This document shows, one piece after another, positions 55,501-63,815 of a DNA stretch of 64,000 bases. Where the stretch lies: assembly GCA_018401695.1 (NCBI GenBank), contig JAGYKD010000002.1, forward strand, positions 1-64,000, written 5' to 3'. Each line of letters begins with the position of its first letter. The stretch's first letter is position 1. Under the pieces are notes generated by a model, which was not told where the DNA came from, ran no database searches, and was given only the letters and a program-made list of their open reading frames with translations. The translations under genes and the position numbers were made by a program. This DNA is from Flavobacteriales bacterium. Lineage in GTDB: Bacteria > Bacteroidota > Bacteroidia > CAIKAF01.

Positions 55501-56550
55501 ACCTGCCGCGATACCTTTGATTATATATTGCACGTGGATCCCTCTCCCATTATTGATTTGCCCGAACTGGTGCTTTGTCCGGGCGACACCATTAACCTAA
55601 ACCAAGCCGATACTACGGGAAGGTCAAATTTTGAATGGACCCCCACTACCGGTTTGAGCAATCCCAATATTCCTTTTCCCAATGCGTGGCCTTCTTCTAG
55701 CCAAAACTATATACTCACAGCCCAACGCGGGGCATGTTTAGACACCTTTAGACAGCCGGTCAACGTCTTAGATCCCACGGCCTTTGCCGGAGACGATCAG
55801 CTCATTTGTTTTGGCGACCAAGTGCCCATTGGGAGCACCGATACTTTGCCGGGTTTTCATTACCAATGGACTCCTGCTTCCGGCTTAAGCTCAGATACCG
55901 TCCCCCGACCTTTGGCGGGCCCCAATAGCCCCACAACCTATCTATTGCAAACTTTTTTACCGGGCTTGCCGGGGGTGTGCGAGCGCATAGACAGCGTGTT
56001 TGTAGATGTGCAAACCGACCTGCCCCTGGCCGATTTTGATTGGCAAGAAAGCGGAGGCTGTTTAGGAATGAAGCTTAGCCTAAGCGATTTATCTACCAAC
56101 AGCGACTCGGTAGCCTGGTACCTCAACGGCAACCCATTAGCCCCCGGATCCAACATAGCTGAATTTCCTTACGATAGCGCGGTTACCCTAACACAGGTAG
56201 TTTGGAATGGCCCCTGCCGCGACAGCCTCAGCAAACCATTTGCCGGTGGAGCACTCTCCGATTACTTAAGTTTCGACATGCCCAATGTCTTTACTCCCGT
56301 TATGAGCCCCGGAGTTAACGATCTTTTTTGCCCCATTGGCCTGGAAAACGAATATTGTTTTACCCTTTGGATATACAACCGATGGGGAACGCGAATCTTC
56401 CAAAGTACCGGAAGCAAACCTTGCTGGGACGGCACCGTTGGAAATACCACCAATCCCGCTTCCGAAGGGGTCTATTACTGGGTGCTTTTGCTGGACGATA
56501 ATGTCACCGAAAGGCAGGGTATGCTTCATTTGTTCCGAACAGCTCCTTGA
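52549..56550 (+). CDS. Large secreted T9SS type-B protein with SBBP and PKD/Ig modules
   Basis: A protein of 1333 residues (ATG 52549; ATG 52570 is equally possible and places the signal peptide MFTLRSLVILLFFLC...GAQAH at the very start). The frame is open further upstream, through the tRNA and repeat A7, but that part is not real. Order: DUF7948-type N-domain (about 30-260: FVPNQGQW, IKYEFYLEAGVQPDQV, LTIDPSLVFGSYSGS), a series of SBBP/beta-propeller repeats (about 260-760: WSTYLGGSGSE, DFPVSSSAYD), a PKD domain (YLWDFGDGNSSTQANPSHVY), four Ig-like modules (YAWTPSTGLSDP pattern) and a C-terminal CHU_C gliding-motility domain (MPNVFTPVMSPGVNDLF...YNRWGTRIFQS). That tail is a T9SS type-B signal. 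Such proteins are surface or secreted; the ligand is unknown. Confidence 0.92.
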   Translation: MIHPPLPMFTLRSLVILLFFLCSGLGAQAHIPPYTFVPNQGQWQGPFAFKAEIPSGAVFFTSTGWTYHWADFSWMHQHHREGTQAGAQDRTIQAHALSIRPVNPLGDFSWQGESPLKSTLNFIYGQDASRWKSNIHPFERIQAWDVWQGVAVRFLKQAQGIKYEFYLEAGVQPDQVQLEISGAESLALVDGRLRMETSLGPVFEEAPVAYQIAPEGDTLFVACTFNLRKQVLGFDLGEYRKDLPLTIDPSLVFGSYSGSTTDNWGYTATYDALGFLYTGGIANGIGFPTSIGAYQTTWNGGHGTVFPSDLAISKYDTTGSFLVWSTYLGGSGSEVPHSMVVNSFNELFIYGTTGSADFPVSSSAYDPSFNAGTPATTTSMNIDYNSGSDIFISRLSAQGDALLASTFIGGTGNDGLNQGAPLRFNYADEVRGEIIIDNLNNIYVATVTASNDFPVTNGAYQTNYGGGQQDGVVLKMDNSLTTMIWASYLGGSQNDGIYSLDLYANNDLLVTGGTNSQNFPTTNSPFNTYSGGISDGFVSRFSSDGTTLLNSMLVGSPDYDQSYFVQLDGTDHIYVLGQTNTPGNFWIQNASYSVPNSGQFIRKYAPDFSSIVWSTAFGTGDGNPDISPSAFLVDVCNKIYLSGWGGVVNSSFFTGSTTLGMPITPGTAFQTTTDGSDYYLMVIDDNANQLIYGSFYGGSQSDEHVDGGTSRFDRKGVIYQSVCAGCGGFSDFPTSPNAHSQTNNALNCNNGVFKFSFDFPSTIADFLVPNSVCLPTALSFQNTSVGATDYLWDFGDGNSSTQANPSHVYGQSGVYDVTLFAFDNSGSNCNPVDSITRQVVVLDNAADSLAQVVICLGDQVPIGIPPNGDPTVTYAWTPSTGLSDPGIPNPIASPTSTQTYSLVLTNSACSDTLQQIVVVETLPDIQDTTLLLCPGQTVVLQHPDLPGNASPIWSPTTGLSDSTLLNPSVTPAADQTYTLIFELGTCRDTFDYILHVDPSPIIDLPELVLCPGDTINLNQADTTGRSNFEWTPTTGLSNPNIPFPNAWPSSSQNYILTAQRGACLDTFRQPVNVLDPTAFAGDDQLICFGDQVPIGSTDTLPGFHYQWTPASGLSSDTVPRPLAGPNSPTTYLLQTFLPGLPGVCERIDSVFVDVQTDLPLADFDWQESGGCLGMKLSLSDLSTNSDSVAWYLNGNPLAPGSNIAEFPYDSAVTLTQVVWNGPCRDSLSKPFAGGALSDYLSFDMPNVFTPVMSPGVNDLFCPIGLENEYCFTLWIYNRWGTRIFQSTGSKPCWDGTVGNTTNPASEGVYYWVLLLDDNVTERQGMLHLFRTAP

Positions 56551-56594
56551 GCCTCGGACAACCTTTTGGGTATTTTAAACGTCTATACGATACT

Positions 56595-57029
56595 ATGTAC
56601 CGTTGCTACACATTTTGCGCAGCTTTAAGCATCCTGTTTGCGGCTTGTACTCCCGATCCAGAGATCGAGGACTACAGAGTGCCCTATACCGGAGATTTCT
56701 ATTTTGAATCTTTTGCTTGTCCTATTATGGACACCGATGACTCCTGCACCGCCACCATCGCCTACGAGGGCACCATCGAAATTTTGGCCTCCAATCGCCT
56801 CGAAATCCAATTTCGCCATGGCGTCCCTTCGCCCTACACCCAGTGGGCGCCGTTTATGGACAGTCTGGCCAACCTACGTTTCCCAGATAACCCCGCCGGC
56901 ACCATCGACCCATCTACCCTTATCGAAGGGCGGTTTCTCAGCACCGACAGCCTGTACCTCACCGGCCAATTGCTTTCGCTTATGCCCAATTACCTATGGG
57001 AAATCAGAGGTCGGAGGATAGACCAATAG
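56595..57029 (+). CDS. Putative lipoprotein
   Basis: This 144-residue protein has a signal peptide with lipobox LFAAC (Cys18) from the ATG at 56595. The frame opens earlier with a TTG at 56547 inside the previous gene, which would add a non-signal-like stretch. The mature part (DPEIEDYRVPYTGDFYFESF...CTATIAYEGTIEIL...LEIQF) looks like a small beta-barrel or sandwich. Many Bacteroidota lipoproteins share this 'TGDFxFxxxxx' opening, but I do not recognise a named family. It starts 45 nt after the preceding gene, so the two are likely co-transcribed. Confidence 0.72.
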   Translation: MYRCYTFCAALSILFAACTPDPEIEDYRVPYTGDFYFESFACPIMDTDDSCTATIAYEGTIEILASNRLEIQFRHGVPSPYTQWAPFMDSLANLRFPDNPAGTIDPSTLIEGRFLSTDSLYLTGQLLSLMPNYLWEIRGRRIDQ

Positions 57030-57065
57030 GGGGGCTTTCCATCTCTATTGCTTTAGTACTTTTTT

Positions 57066-57199
57066 CCGGCCAGGCTTCCCGTCGTACTCACCAAAAGCGC
57101 CATTGCTAAGGCTCCGGGTGCTTGCTGCGCGCCGCATCCTCGCCTAAGCAATGGCATGCTTTTGGCATCGCACGGCCGTACAGCCGCCGGGTGCCTCCC
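57066..57199 (-). repeat. Family A palindromic intergenic element, copy A8
   Basis: Read on the minus strand it begins ggaggcacccggcgg, as A9 does. Arms gccaaaagc-at-gccattgcttaggc and gccttagcaatgg-c-gcttttgg pair almost perfectly around gcgaggatgcggc. It lies between convergent genes. Confidence 0.8.
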
Positions 57200-57217
57200 T
57201 TCTAAAGTTTCGGTACT

Positions 57218-58492
57218 TTACCAGGCAAAAATGGGCAAAGGACTCATTAGCGCCTTTACTTCTTTGTGAATTTCAGCCAGCTTCAGTGGATCCTCGGCAT
57301 GCTTTAGCGCTCGGTCAATCAGCTCTACTATACCTGCCATGTCTTTGGCTTGCATGCCGCGGGTAGTTATAGCCGCTGTGCCTACCCGTATGCCAGAAGT
57401 CACAAAGGGGGAGCGGTCATCAAAGGGAACCATGTTTTTATTTACCGTTATGCCCGCTTGCCCCAAAGCATGTTCGGCTGCTTTTCCGGTAATGTCCTTA
57501 TTCCTTAAATCAATCAGCATTAAGTGATTGTTTGTTCCACCCGAAATCAGATGATATCCCAAACCATTAAAGGCCCCGGCCATGGCTTGAGCATTTTGCA
57601 CCACCTGTTTGGTATAGTCGGTAAATTCAGGCGCCAAATCTTCACCAAATGCAATCGCCTTTGCGGCAATTACGTGCTCCAATGGACCGCCTTGGGTACC
57701 GGGGAAAACCGCAGCATCTAGGAGTTGACTCATGAGTTTTACCTGTCCTTTGGGCGTGGTAAGTCCCCAGGGATTTTCAAAATCGCGTCCCATCATAATT
57801 ACTCCTCCACGAGGTCCACGCAGGGTTTTGTGGGTGGTTGAGGTAACGATGTGGCAATGGGGTAGAGGGTCGTTTAACAAACCCGTGGCAATGAGTCCGG
57901 CAGGGTGTGAAATATCGGCCAACAATAAGGCTCCCACCTCATCGGCGACTGCTCTAAGCTTACTATAGTTCCAATCTCTGCTGTAGCTGCTTGCGCCACA
58001 AATAATCATGGCCGGCTTTATTTCCTTGGCTTTTTGTTCAACCAAGTTCCAATCTATAGTGCCGGTTTCCTTTTGAACCCCATAAAAAGAAGCTTGGTAT
58101 AATTTCCCGGAAAAATTTACAGGCGACCCGTGCGTTAGGTGTCCTCCATGCGCTAGGTCAAATCCTAGGATTTTGTCACCCGGCTTTAGGCAGGCCAGCA
58201 TAACGGCTGCATTGGCTTGTGCTCCGCTATGGGGTTGCACATTGGCCCAGGCAGCACCAAACAATTGCTTTACACGGTCTATGGCCAATTGCTCCACTTC
58301 ATCTACTACTTCGCAGCCTCCATAGTACCGTTTGCCCGGAAGGCCTTCGGCATATTTGTTGGTTAAACACGAACCCATGGCTGCCATAACCTGCTCGGAA
58401 ACATAATTTTCTGAGGCAATCAGTTCAATACCCTCGCGCTGGCGAATGTCTTCGCGGGCTATAAGGTCAAATACTTCCCGGTCTTTTTTCAT
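57218..58492 (-). CDS. glyA: Serine hydroxymethyltransferase
   Basis: This 424-residue cytoplasmic PLP enzyme interconverts serine and glycine with tetrahydrofolate (EC 2.1.2.1), the main source of one-carbon units. The PLP lysine is Lys222 in [13 protein letters not shown]. Other signatures are [51 protein letters not shown] and [15 protein letters not shown] 58492 is chosen over a TTG seven codons upstream because it matches the family and a promoter box lies 26 nt before it. Monocistronic. The 3' end is followed by repeat A8. Confidence 0.98.
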   Translation of the reverse strand: MKKDREVFDLIAREDIRQREGIELIASENYVSEQVMAAMGSCLTNKYAEGLPGKRYYGGCEVVDEVEQLAIDRVKQLFGAAWANVQPHSGAQANAAVMLACLKPGDKILGFDLAHGGHLTHGSPVNFSGKLYQASFYGVQKETGTIDWNLVEQKAKEIKPAMIICGASSYSRDWNYSKLRAVADEVGALLLADISHPAGLIATGLLNDPLPHCHIVTSTTHKTLRGPRGGVIMMGRDFENPWGLTTPKGQVKLMSQLLDAAVFPGTQGGPLEHVIAAKAIAFGEDLAPEFTDYTKQVVQNAQAMAGAFNGLGYHLISGGTNNHLMLIDLRNKDITGKAAEHALGQAGITVNKNMVPFDDRSPFVTSGIRVGTAAITTRGMQAKDMAGIVELIDRALKHAEDPLKLAEIHKEVKALMSPLPIFAW

Positions 58493-58517
58493 GAATGTAT
58501 ATATCGAATTCAATGTT

Positions 58518-58549
58518 CAAAGATAATGCTTCGCTTGATTCCCGGTAAA
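58518..58549 (-). promoter_or_regulatory. Promoter of glyA
   Basis: On the minus strand, TTTA near 58549 and TATCTTTG (58525-58518), an exact TAnnTTTG box with a gap of about 21 nt. The leader would be about 20 nt. Confidence 0.6.
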
Positions 58550-58804
58550 GGTGTAAGATTTTGTCCTTTGGCAGGTGTTCTGAATTTTCTAAAATTTAAA
58601 CGATGCTGTAAGGCAATTGTTTTGATGTATTTAGCCAAATAAAAATGGCGGATTTTGGGAATCAAGGAAAAATAAATCATGCTACTATGCGGTCATTCAT
58701 CGGATGTACGCTTTATAAACCATCCCTACTTTCGCTTTGTTTCCAAAGTTGGGAAATAGGGCAGCTTACCTGCTTTTAGTATCATTGCATAAGCATACAC
58801 AAGC
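58550..58804. other. Intergenic stretch without gene
   Basis: AT-rich region between divergent glyA and the nitronate monooxygenase-like gene. I see no coding frame or RNA; the promoter of the plus-strand gene must lie here but is not obvious. Confidence 0.5.
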
Positions 58805-59761
58805 ATGAAGAACAGGATTTGCCAACTATTTAATATTCAGTACCCCATTATCCAAGCGGGTATGATTTGGTGTTCCGGATGGGAATTGGCCTCGGCAGTT
58901 TCTGAAGCCGGTGGTTTAGGCATTATAGGGTCAGGCTCCATGTACCCCGAGGTATTGCTGCAACATGTTCAGCGCTGCAAAAAGGCCACTACCAGACCAT
59001 TTGCCGTCAATTTGCCGCTCATTTATCCCAATATTGAGGAGCACATTCAAACCATTTTAGATGAAAAAGTACCCATTGTATTTAGCTCGGCAGGAAATCC
59101 GGCCACTTGGACACCCAAGCTTAAAGAGGCAGGGATTACAGTGGTGCATGTGGTTTCTTCGGCCAAATTTGCTTTTAAAGCGCAACAAGCAGGTGTAGAC
59201 GCAGTAGTGGCCGAAGGTTTTGAAGCCGGAGGACACAACGGTCGCGAAGAAACCACCACCATGGTTTTGGTTCCTTTGGTAAAACAAGCGGTGGATATAC
59301 CGGTGATTGCCGCAGGAGGCATTGGCAATGGAAAATCCATGGCTGCTGCCTTTGCTTTGGGGGCAGAAGGAGTACAAATGGGCAGCCGATTTGTGGCTTC
59401 AGAAGAATCTTCGGCGCATTTGGCTTTTAAAGAGGCTGTTTTGTCGGCGAAAGAAGGCGATACCTTGCTTACCTTAAAAGAACTTACTCCCGTTCGCTTG
59501 CTCAAGAATCCTTTTTTTCAGCAAGTAGTAGAAGCCTATCAAGCGGGTGCCAACCAACAAAGCTTGGCCGAACTCCTTGGCCGGGGACGAGCCAAATTGG
59601 GCATGTTCCAGGGAGATTTGAATCAGGGCGAGCTGGAAATAGGCCAGGTTTCTGCATTGTTTTCTGAAATTTTGCCTGCCGGGGAGATTCTCCGGGAAGT
59701 TTGGGCCGAGTTTTGCCAAACCTTAGACCATTTTGTACAATTAAGGACCTCAATTTCATGA
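58805..59761 (+). CDS. Nitronate monooxygenase / FabK-like flavoenzyme
   Basis: This 318-residue FMN-dependent TIM-barrel protein belongs to the NMO / enoyl-ACP reductase II family. Visible are the N-terminal PIIQAGMIWCSGWELASAVSEAGGLGIIGSGSM, the His motif at 144 (EAGGHNGRE) and the FMN phosphate loop VIAAGGIGNGKSMAAAFALGAEGVQMGSRF. Alkyl nitronate oxidation and FabK-type enoyl reduction share these motifs. The length and opening fit both, so the reaction is not settled. Its stop overlaps the start of the M16 peptidase gene (ATGA), and the three genes to 62279 form one tightly coupled operon, though a shared pathway is not apparent. Confidence 0.88.
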   Translation: MKNRICQLFNIQYPIIQAGMIWCSGWELASAVSEAGGLGIIGSGSMYPEVLLQHVQRCKKATTRPFAVNLPLIYPNIEEHIQTILDEKVPIVFSSAGNPATWTPKLKEAGITVVHVVSSAKFAFKAQQAGVDAVVAEGFEAGGHNGREETTTMVLVPLVKQAVDIPVIAAGGIGNGKSMAAAFALGAEGVQMGSRFVASEESSAHLAFKEAVLSAKEGDTLLTLKELTPVRLLKNPFFQQVVEAYQAGANQQSLAELLGRGRAKLGMFQGDLNQGELEIGQVSALFSEILPAGEILREVWAEFCQTLDHFVQLRTSIS

Positions 59762-61005
59762 ATACTTCCTTGCATAGATTTACTTTGGCCAATGGACTCA
59801 CCCTATTGGTTCAGCCCGACTTCTCAACCCCCATGGTTGCGGTTAACCTACTGTATAAAGTGGGGGCAAGGGACGAACACCCGGAAACTACCGGGCTGGC
59901 CCACCTTTTTGAACACTTAATGTTTGAAGGGTCCAAGCACATCCCTTCTTTTGACACTCCTTTGCAGCTGGCCGGAGGCACCAACAATGCCTTTACCAAC
60001 AACGATATCACCAACTACTATTGTCTTTTGCCGGCAGAAAATCTCGACACAGCACTCTGGCTCGAAAGCGACCGCATGCTTTCCTTAGACTTTAGCCAAG
60101 AAAAACTCGATATACAAAAAAAAGTGGTGATTGAGGAATTCAATCAGCGATATTTAAACCAACCCTATGGCGATATCTGGCTGGAATCTAGGAAATTGAG
60201 CTATAAAGTGCACCCGTATAGGTGGCCTACGATTGGTAGTACCCCGGAGCATGTGGAGAAAACTACGCTGGAAGAGGTACAGGCCTTTTATTTTAGTCAT
60301 TATGCCCCCAACAATGCCGTTTTGTCTTTGGTAGGGCCACTGGATCCCCAAGAGTGTTTAAAGAAAGTGGAGCACTGGTTTGGTCCTGTACCTTTGCGGA
60401 ACTTAGATAAGCACCCTTACCCAAAAGAACCTTTTCAAAAGGAGCCTAGGTTTTTAGCATTGGAGCGAGATGTTCCCTTAGATGCCTTATGGATGGGCTG
60501 GCATATGCCCGAGCGCAACCATCCGGATTATTATGCGCTGGATTTGTTTACTGATTTATGCAGTGCGGGAGACAGTGCTTGGTTTACCCGAGATTTGGTG
60601 CGTAAGGATCAGGTCTTTACAGGAGGAGGTTGGTACCTTAGTGGCAGCCATGACCCCGGACAGTTATTGTTTTCCGGAACACTTCGCCCCGAACAAAACC
60701 TAGCCGAAGCCGAAGAAAAGCTTAAAGCTTGGCTCAAAGGTATTTTAGAGAAACCTATTCCGGTCTCAGAGTTAAACAAAGCCTTACGCAGGTTGCAAAC
60801 CCGGGAAGCATTTGAGCAAAGTTCTGTGCAACAGAGGGCCCTTAAGCTGGCATGGTTTGAATGGATAAGCCGTGCAGAAGATGCTTTTACCGAAATTGAA
60901 CGCTACCGGAACATCAGTGCAGAAAAATTACAAGAAACCGTAATGCGGTATTTGATAGATACCCATTGTTCAACCATTCATTACAAAGCCCAAAAGAAAT
61001 CATGA
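59758..61005 (+). CDS. M16 family zinc metallopeptidase, active subunit
   Basis: This 415-residue protein has the inverted zinc motif HxxEH at 49-53 (HLFEHLMFEGS) and a downstream Glu at 126/127 (VVIEEFNQRY) as third ligand. The N- and C-terminal M16 halves are present (C-terminal part around VFTGGGWYLSGSHDPGQLLFSG). No signal peptide is seen, so it is cytoplasmic or exported by another route; many Bacteroidota M16 pairs are periplasmic and do have one. The start ATG at 59758 overlaps the upstream stop; an open frame running to 59701 lies inside the upstream gene. The partner is the inactive-type M16 protein downstream (ATGA overlap). Confidence 0.95.
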   Translation: MNTSLHRFTLANGLTLLVQPDFSTPMVAVNLLYKVGARDEHPETTGLAHLFEHLMFEGSKHIPSFDTPLQLAGGTNNAFTNNDITNYYCLLPAENLDTALWLESDRMLSLDFSQEKLDIQKKVVIEEFNQRYLNQPYGDIWLESRKLSYKVHPYRWPTIGSTPEHVEKTTLEEVQAFYFSHYAPNNAVLSLVGPLDPQECLKKVEHWFGPVPLRNLDKHPYPKEPFQKEPRFLALERDVPLDALWMGWHMPERNHPDYYALDLFTDLCSAGDSAWFTRDLVRKDQVFTGGGWYLSGSHDPGQLLFSGTLRPEQNLAEAEEKLKAWLKGILEKPIPVSELNKALRRLQTREAFEQSSVQQRALKLAWFEWISRAEDAFTEIERYRNISAEKLQETVMRYLIDTHCSTIHYKAQKKS

Positions 61006-62279
61006 GTTTGTCCTTGCCTGATAGAAGAAAGGCACCTGCCCTTCACTTAGCCTCTGAAATTGTTTTGCTTCATGGTTCTGAGCATGAATTGCCTCAAGGC
61101 GCTAAATTGTATGCACTTCCCGGTGGCCAACAGCCGGCGTGTCGATTGGATGTGGTGTATTCGGTTGGCCAAGGTTTGGGAGATAAACCCGTACTTAGTT
61201 GGTTGCTGAGCCAATTGCTGGGAGAGGGAACCCTCCAAAAATCTGCCGATGCTTGGCATTTGGCCTTGGAAAGCACTGGTGCATATATGCAACGAAGTTT
61301 TTCTGGCGATGCATTGCAGCTCAGCTTTTATTTTTTGGAAGAGCAATGGTCGGCTGTGTTGCCTTTGGTTCGGGAGGCCTTGTTTGAGTCTGATTTTCCT
61401 CAACATGAGTTGGATTTATTGGTGCACAACCAAAAGGCAACTCTAGCCCAACAAGCCCAAAAAGTAGCTTGGCAAGCCGGTAAAAAAGCCAAGTCCCTGT
61501 TTTTTAAAGGACATACCTATGGCTGGCTTTTAACAGAAGAGCAGCTACAGGGTGTTCAAAGTACAGAGCTAAAGGATTGGTATCAGAGGGAATTGTTGGC
61601 CCTAAGGCCTTCCTTTTATTTGAGTGGGGGATTTTCTCCGGCTACCTTAAGGGCACTCTGTGCATCTTTAGCCGAGTGGCCACTTGGTGCAAGAGACGCC
61701 ATACCCTTAGTTAGCCCCGGAGCTTATGTGCCCGGTCAGCATCATGTAGCTATGGAGAATAAATCTCAGGCAGCCTTAAGGATTTATAGCCCAGCTCCTG
61801 CTCCATCAGCACCCAATTATGCAGCAGCCCATGCCATGTTGACTTTGTTTGGCGGCTTTTTCGGGAGCAGACTCATGAAGAATATTCGAGAAGAAAAAGG
61901 GCTTACCTATGGCATAGGCACCGGCTTTGCGCATTTGCGTTTGGCCTCGGCATGGACTTTAGCCACGGAAGTAAACCGCAATAAACTGGAGGAAGCTTTG
62001 CTTGAGGTTAAAAAAGAAGCCTGCAAAATGATGGAATTGGGCATTCCTGAAGAGGAACTGCAATTGGTCAAAAATTATATCGCAGGTCAAAGAGCTCGAG
62101 CCTTTGATGGGCCATTTTTGCAAATGGACCAATGGATATGGCGTAATCATATGGGGTTGGATGCTGCATGGATTGTAAACCAACAGCTAGATTTAAAGGA
62201 ACTTAAGCCCGAAGACGTGCAAAAGGCCGCCCAAAAATACTTGCCTGAGGACCAATGGTTGGTGGCTTGGGCAGGTTAA
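61002..62279 (+). CDS. M16 family peptidase-like protein, inactive-type subunit
   Basis: This 425-residue M16 homologue has no HxxEH: the corresponding helix reads LSWLLSQLLGEG, so it cannot bind zinc in the usual way. The C-terminal R/Y motif of the partner subunit is present (SRLMKNIREEKGLTYGIGTGF), which in M16B heterodimers contributes substrate-binding Arg and Tyr. It therefore probably forms a heterodimer with the preceding active subunit. ATG at 61002 overlaps the upstream stop by 4 nt. The 3' end overlaps the small convergent gene by 4 nt. Confidence 0.94.
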   Translation: MSLSLPDRRKAPALHLASEIVLLHGSEHELPQGAKLYALPGGQQPACRLDVVYSVGQGLGDKPVLSWLLSQLLGEGTLQKSADAWHLALESTGAYMQRSFSGDALQLSFYFLEEQWSAVLPLVREALFESDFPQHELDLLVHNQKATLAQQAQKVAWQAGKKAKSLFFKGHTYGWLLTEEQLQGVQSTELKDWYQRELLALRPSFYLSGGFSPATLRALCASLAEWPLGARDAIPLVSPGAYVPGQHHVAMENKSQAALRIYSPAPAPSAPNYAAAHAMLTLFGGFFGSRLMKNIREEKGLTYGIGTGFAHLRLASAWTLATEVNRNKLEEALLEVKKEACKMMELGIPEEELQLVKNYIAGQRARAFDGPFLQMDQWIWRNHMGLDAAWIVNQQLDLKELKPEDVQKAAQKYLPEDQWLVAWAG

Positions 62280-62446
62280 TTACCGAAGACCTTTACAAAC
62301 ACCAGAACCAAGGCAATTAAAAACATAAAAATCGAAATACGATTGATGCCGTGCATCATTCGAAGGTTGATGTTTGGCTTATCTTCTGAGGACGACCTGC
62401 GGAAAAGGGTAAGCGGGTTCAGGTAATGAAGTAGCTTTTGAAGCAT
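62276..62446 (-). CDS. Small membrane protein (DUF6728-like)
   Basis: A 56-residue protein too short for most gene lists. It reads MLQKLLHYLNPLTLFRR..., then a polar linker, NINLRMMHGINRISI, a single transmembrane helix (FMFLIALVLVFVKVF) and GN. The MMHGINRIS motif directly before one helix is shared by small Bacteroidota proteins that I associate with DUF6728, an assignment from memory. Role unknown. Its 3' end overlaps the M16 gene (4 nt). No RBS-like sequence is needed in this phylum. Confidence 0.72.
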   Translation of the reverse strand: MLQKLLHYLNPLTLFRRSSSEDKPNINLRMMHGINRISIFMFLIALVLVFVKVFGN

Positions 62447-62514
62447 GGCGTGTTACTTTATTTAAATATAACAACGCCAAGCTGTTTTTCGTTTTGTTTG
62501 GTCAAAATTAATTT

Positions 62515-62530
62515 TTGGCACGGGACTTGC
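62515..62530 (+). promoter_or_regulatory. Sigma-54 promoter (-24/-12) for the lipoprotein pair
   Basis: TTGGCACG (62515-62522), GGAC, TTGC (62527-62530): GG and GC are 12 nt apart and every consensus base of the RpoN site is present. Transcription would begin near 62542, about 18 nt before the ATG at 62560. It needs an AAA+ activator; none is in this window. Confidence 0.8.
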
Positions 62531-62559
62531 TTTGTATATAGAAACCAAAATTCAAGATC

Positions 62560-63138
62560 ATGAAACTCCGTGTTACATCCCTCATGTTGGTCTTAGCTTC
62601 GGTGGGAGCATTAGGCCTCAGCTCCTGCAAAAGCAAAAAAGTGACCAAAGACCAAGTAGGTACCGAACTCAAAAGTTTGCCCTGCCAAGGTCCCAAGTAC
62701 ACTACCGACGACAAATTTTTCCGTTCCTCTCAAATTGGAACATCCAGCGACATATCATTGGCTAAAGAAAAGGCCTTGACCTTGGCTAAGCAGCAATTGG
62801 CGGCCTCTATTCAAACCAAGATTAAATCGGTTACCGATCGTTACGTTAACGAGCGTGAAATTGGCAATCAGTCCGATTTTAGTCAGAAGTTTGAGAACCT
62901 TACCCGTGAGGTGGTAGATCAAACCTTGATTGATATCCGCACCGTTTGCGAGCAAAGCACCGTGCTTGAGGATGGCCGATTCCGCACCTTTGTTGCTTTG
63001 GAAATTAACAAAGAGACCTTAAAAAATGGCATCAGCGAGCGAATTTCTCGTCAGGACTTGATTCAGTTGGAGTACGACAAGAAAAAGTTCGAGGAGATTT
63101 TTGACGAGGAGATGCGTAAAATAGAAGAAGGACAATAA
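62560..63138 (+). CDS. LPP20-family-like lipoprotein 1
   Basis: This 192-residue lipoprotein has a lipobox LSSC (Cys23). The mature part has a KKALTLAKQQLA helix and a beta-strand core (RFRTFVALEI) resembling the LPP20 / SIMPL-type fold, ending in a charged helix (FEEIFDEEMRKIEEGQ). It shares VTDRYxxERxxG, FxxKFxxxTREV and RISRxxxxxDxxxEKFxExxxxEM with the next gene, so the two are tandem duplicates. It is read from the sigma-54 promoter, suggesting regulated expression. Role unknown. Confidence 0.8.
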   Translation: MKLRVTSLMLVLASVGALGLSSCKSKKVTKDQVGTELKSLPCQGPKYTTDDKFFRSSQIGTSSDISLAKEKALTLAKQQLAASIQTKIKSVTDRYVNEREIGNQSDFSQKFENLTREVVDQTLIDIRTVCEQSTVLEDGRFRTFVALEINKETLKNGISERISRQDLIQLEYDKKKFEEIFDEEMRKIEEGQ

Positions 63139-63142
63139 AACC

Positions 63143-63724
63143 ATGCCTATGTTTGCCCGTAGTTCCCTTTTTATTTGGCTCATGTTGCTTGCCCTAAGCA
63201 CCAACTATGCTTGCAAAAGCAGAACACCTAATGTAGGTGGTGAAAAAGTTACCCGCCTGGATGAGCCCTTTAGTCAACGCAAATACCGTTCGAACAAGAA
63301 GTTCTTTAGGGCGGTAGGCTCTGCCGAAAGCAGCAATTTGAATTTTTCTAAAGAAAATGCGCTGTTCAACGCGAAAAAGGAACTGGCTTCTAATGTCAAT
63401 ACCATGATGAAAGGAGTTACCGAAAGGTATGCGGGCGAACGAAACGTTGGGGATGCCATGGAGTTTAATCAGAAATTTCAGGACATAACCCGGGAGGTTC
63501 TAAATACTCGTTTGGCAGGTGTAAAGGTTTTGGGTGAGGAGTCTTTTAAGAAAGACAACAATAGGTTTTTGACTTATGTTGCGGTGGAAATAGACATGGA
63601 GTCCTTTTACTTTGCCCTTACCGAACGCATTGCAAGCCGCAAGGAAATTAGGCAGGATTGGAATGCCGAAAAATTCCGAGAGGTATACAATAGAGAAATG
63701 GACCGACTGTACGGCGAAGAGTAA
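63143..63724 (+). CDS. LPP20-family-like lipoprotein 2
   Basis: A 193-residue paralogue of the preceding gene, starting 4 nt after its stop. Signal sequence ends NYAC (Cys24), a weak lipobox. Shared positions include KFFRAVG, ENALFNAKKELASNVNTMMKGVTERY, DITREV and FLTYVAVEI. Same transcript, probably the same fold; the proteins may act together at the membrane. A strong terminator follows. Confidence 0.8.
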   Translation: MPMFARSSLFIWLMLLALSTNYACKSRTPNVGGEKVTRLDEPFSQRKYRSNKKFFRAVGSAESSNLNFSKENALFNAKKELASNVNTMMKGVTERYAGERNVGDAMEFNQKFQDITREVLNTRLAGVKVLGEESFKKDNNRFLTYVAVEIDMESFYFALTERIASRKEIRQDWNAEKFREVYNREMDRLYGEE

Positions 63725-63748
63725 AGGTTTTTCGCTAAAAACTGAAGC

Positions 63749-63780
63749 GGCTCTGCACCTAAGTGCAGGGCCTTTTTTTT
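63749..63780 (+). terminator. Terminator after the lipoprotein pair
   Basis: A 10-bp stem (ggctctgcac / gtgcagggcc, one G-U), ctaa loop and eight T, 25 nt after the last stop codon. Confidence 0.93.
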
Positions 63781-63815
63781 GGTTTTAGCTTTAAAGAATA
63801 CAGGATTTTTAGAAA

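Noticed and set aside
56547-56594. TTG start for the lipoprotein
   Set aside because: Gives a non-signal-like N-terminus and overlaps the previous gene; ATG 56595 gives a proper lipobox signal.
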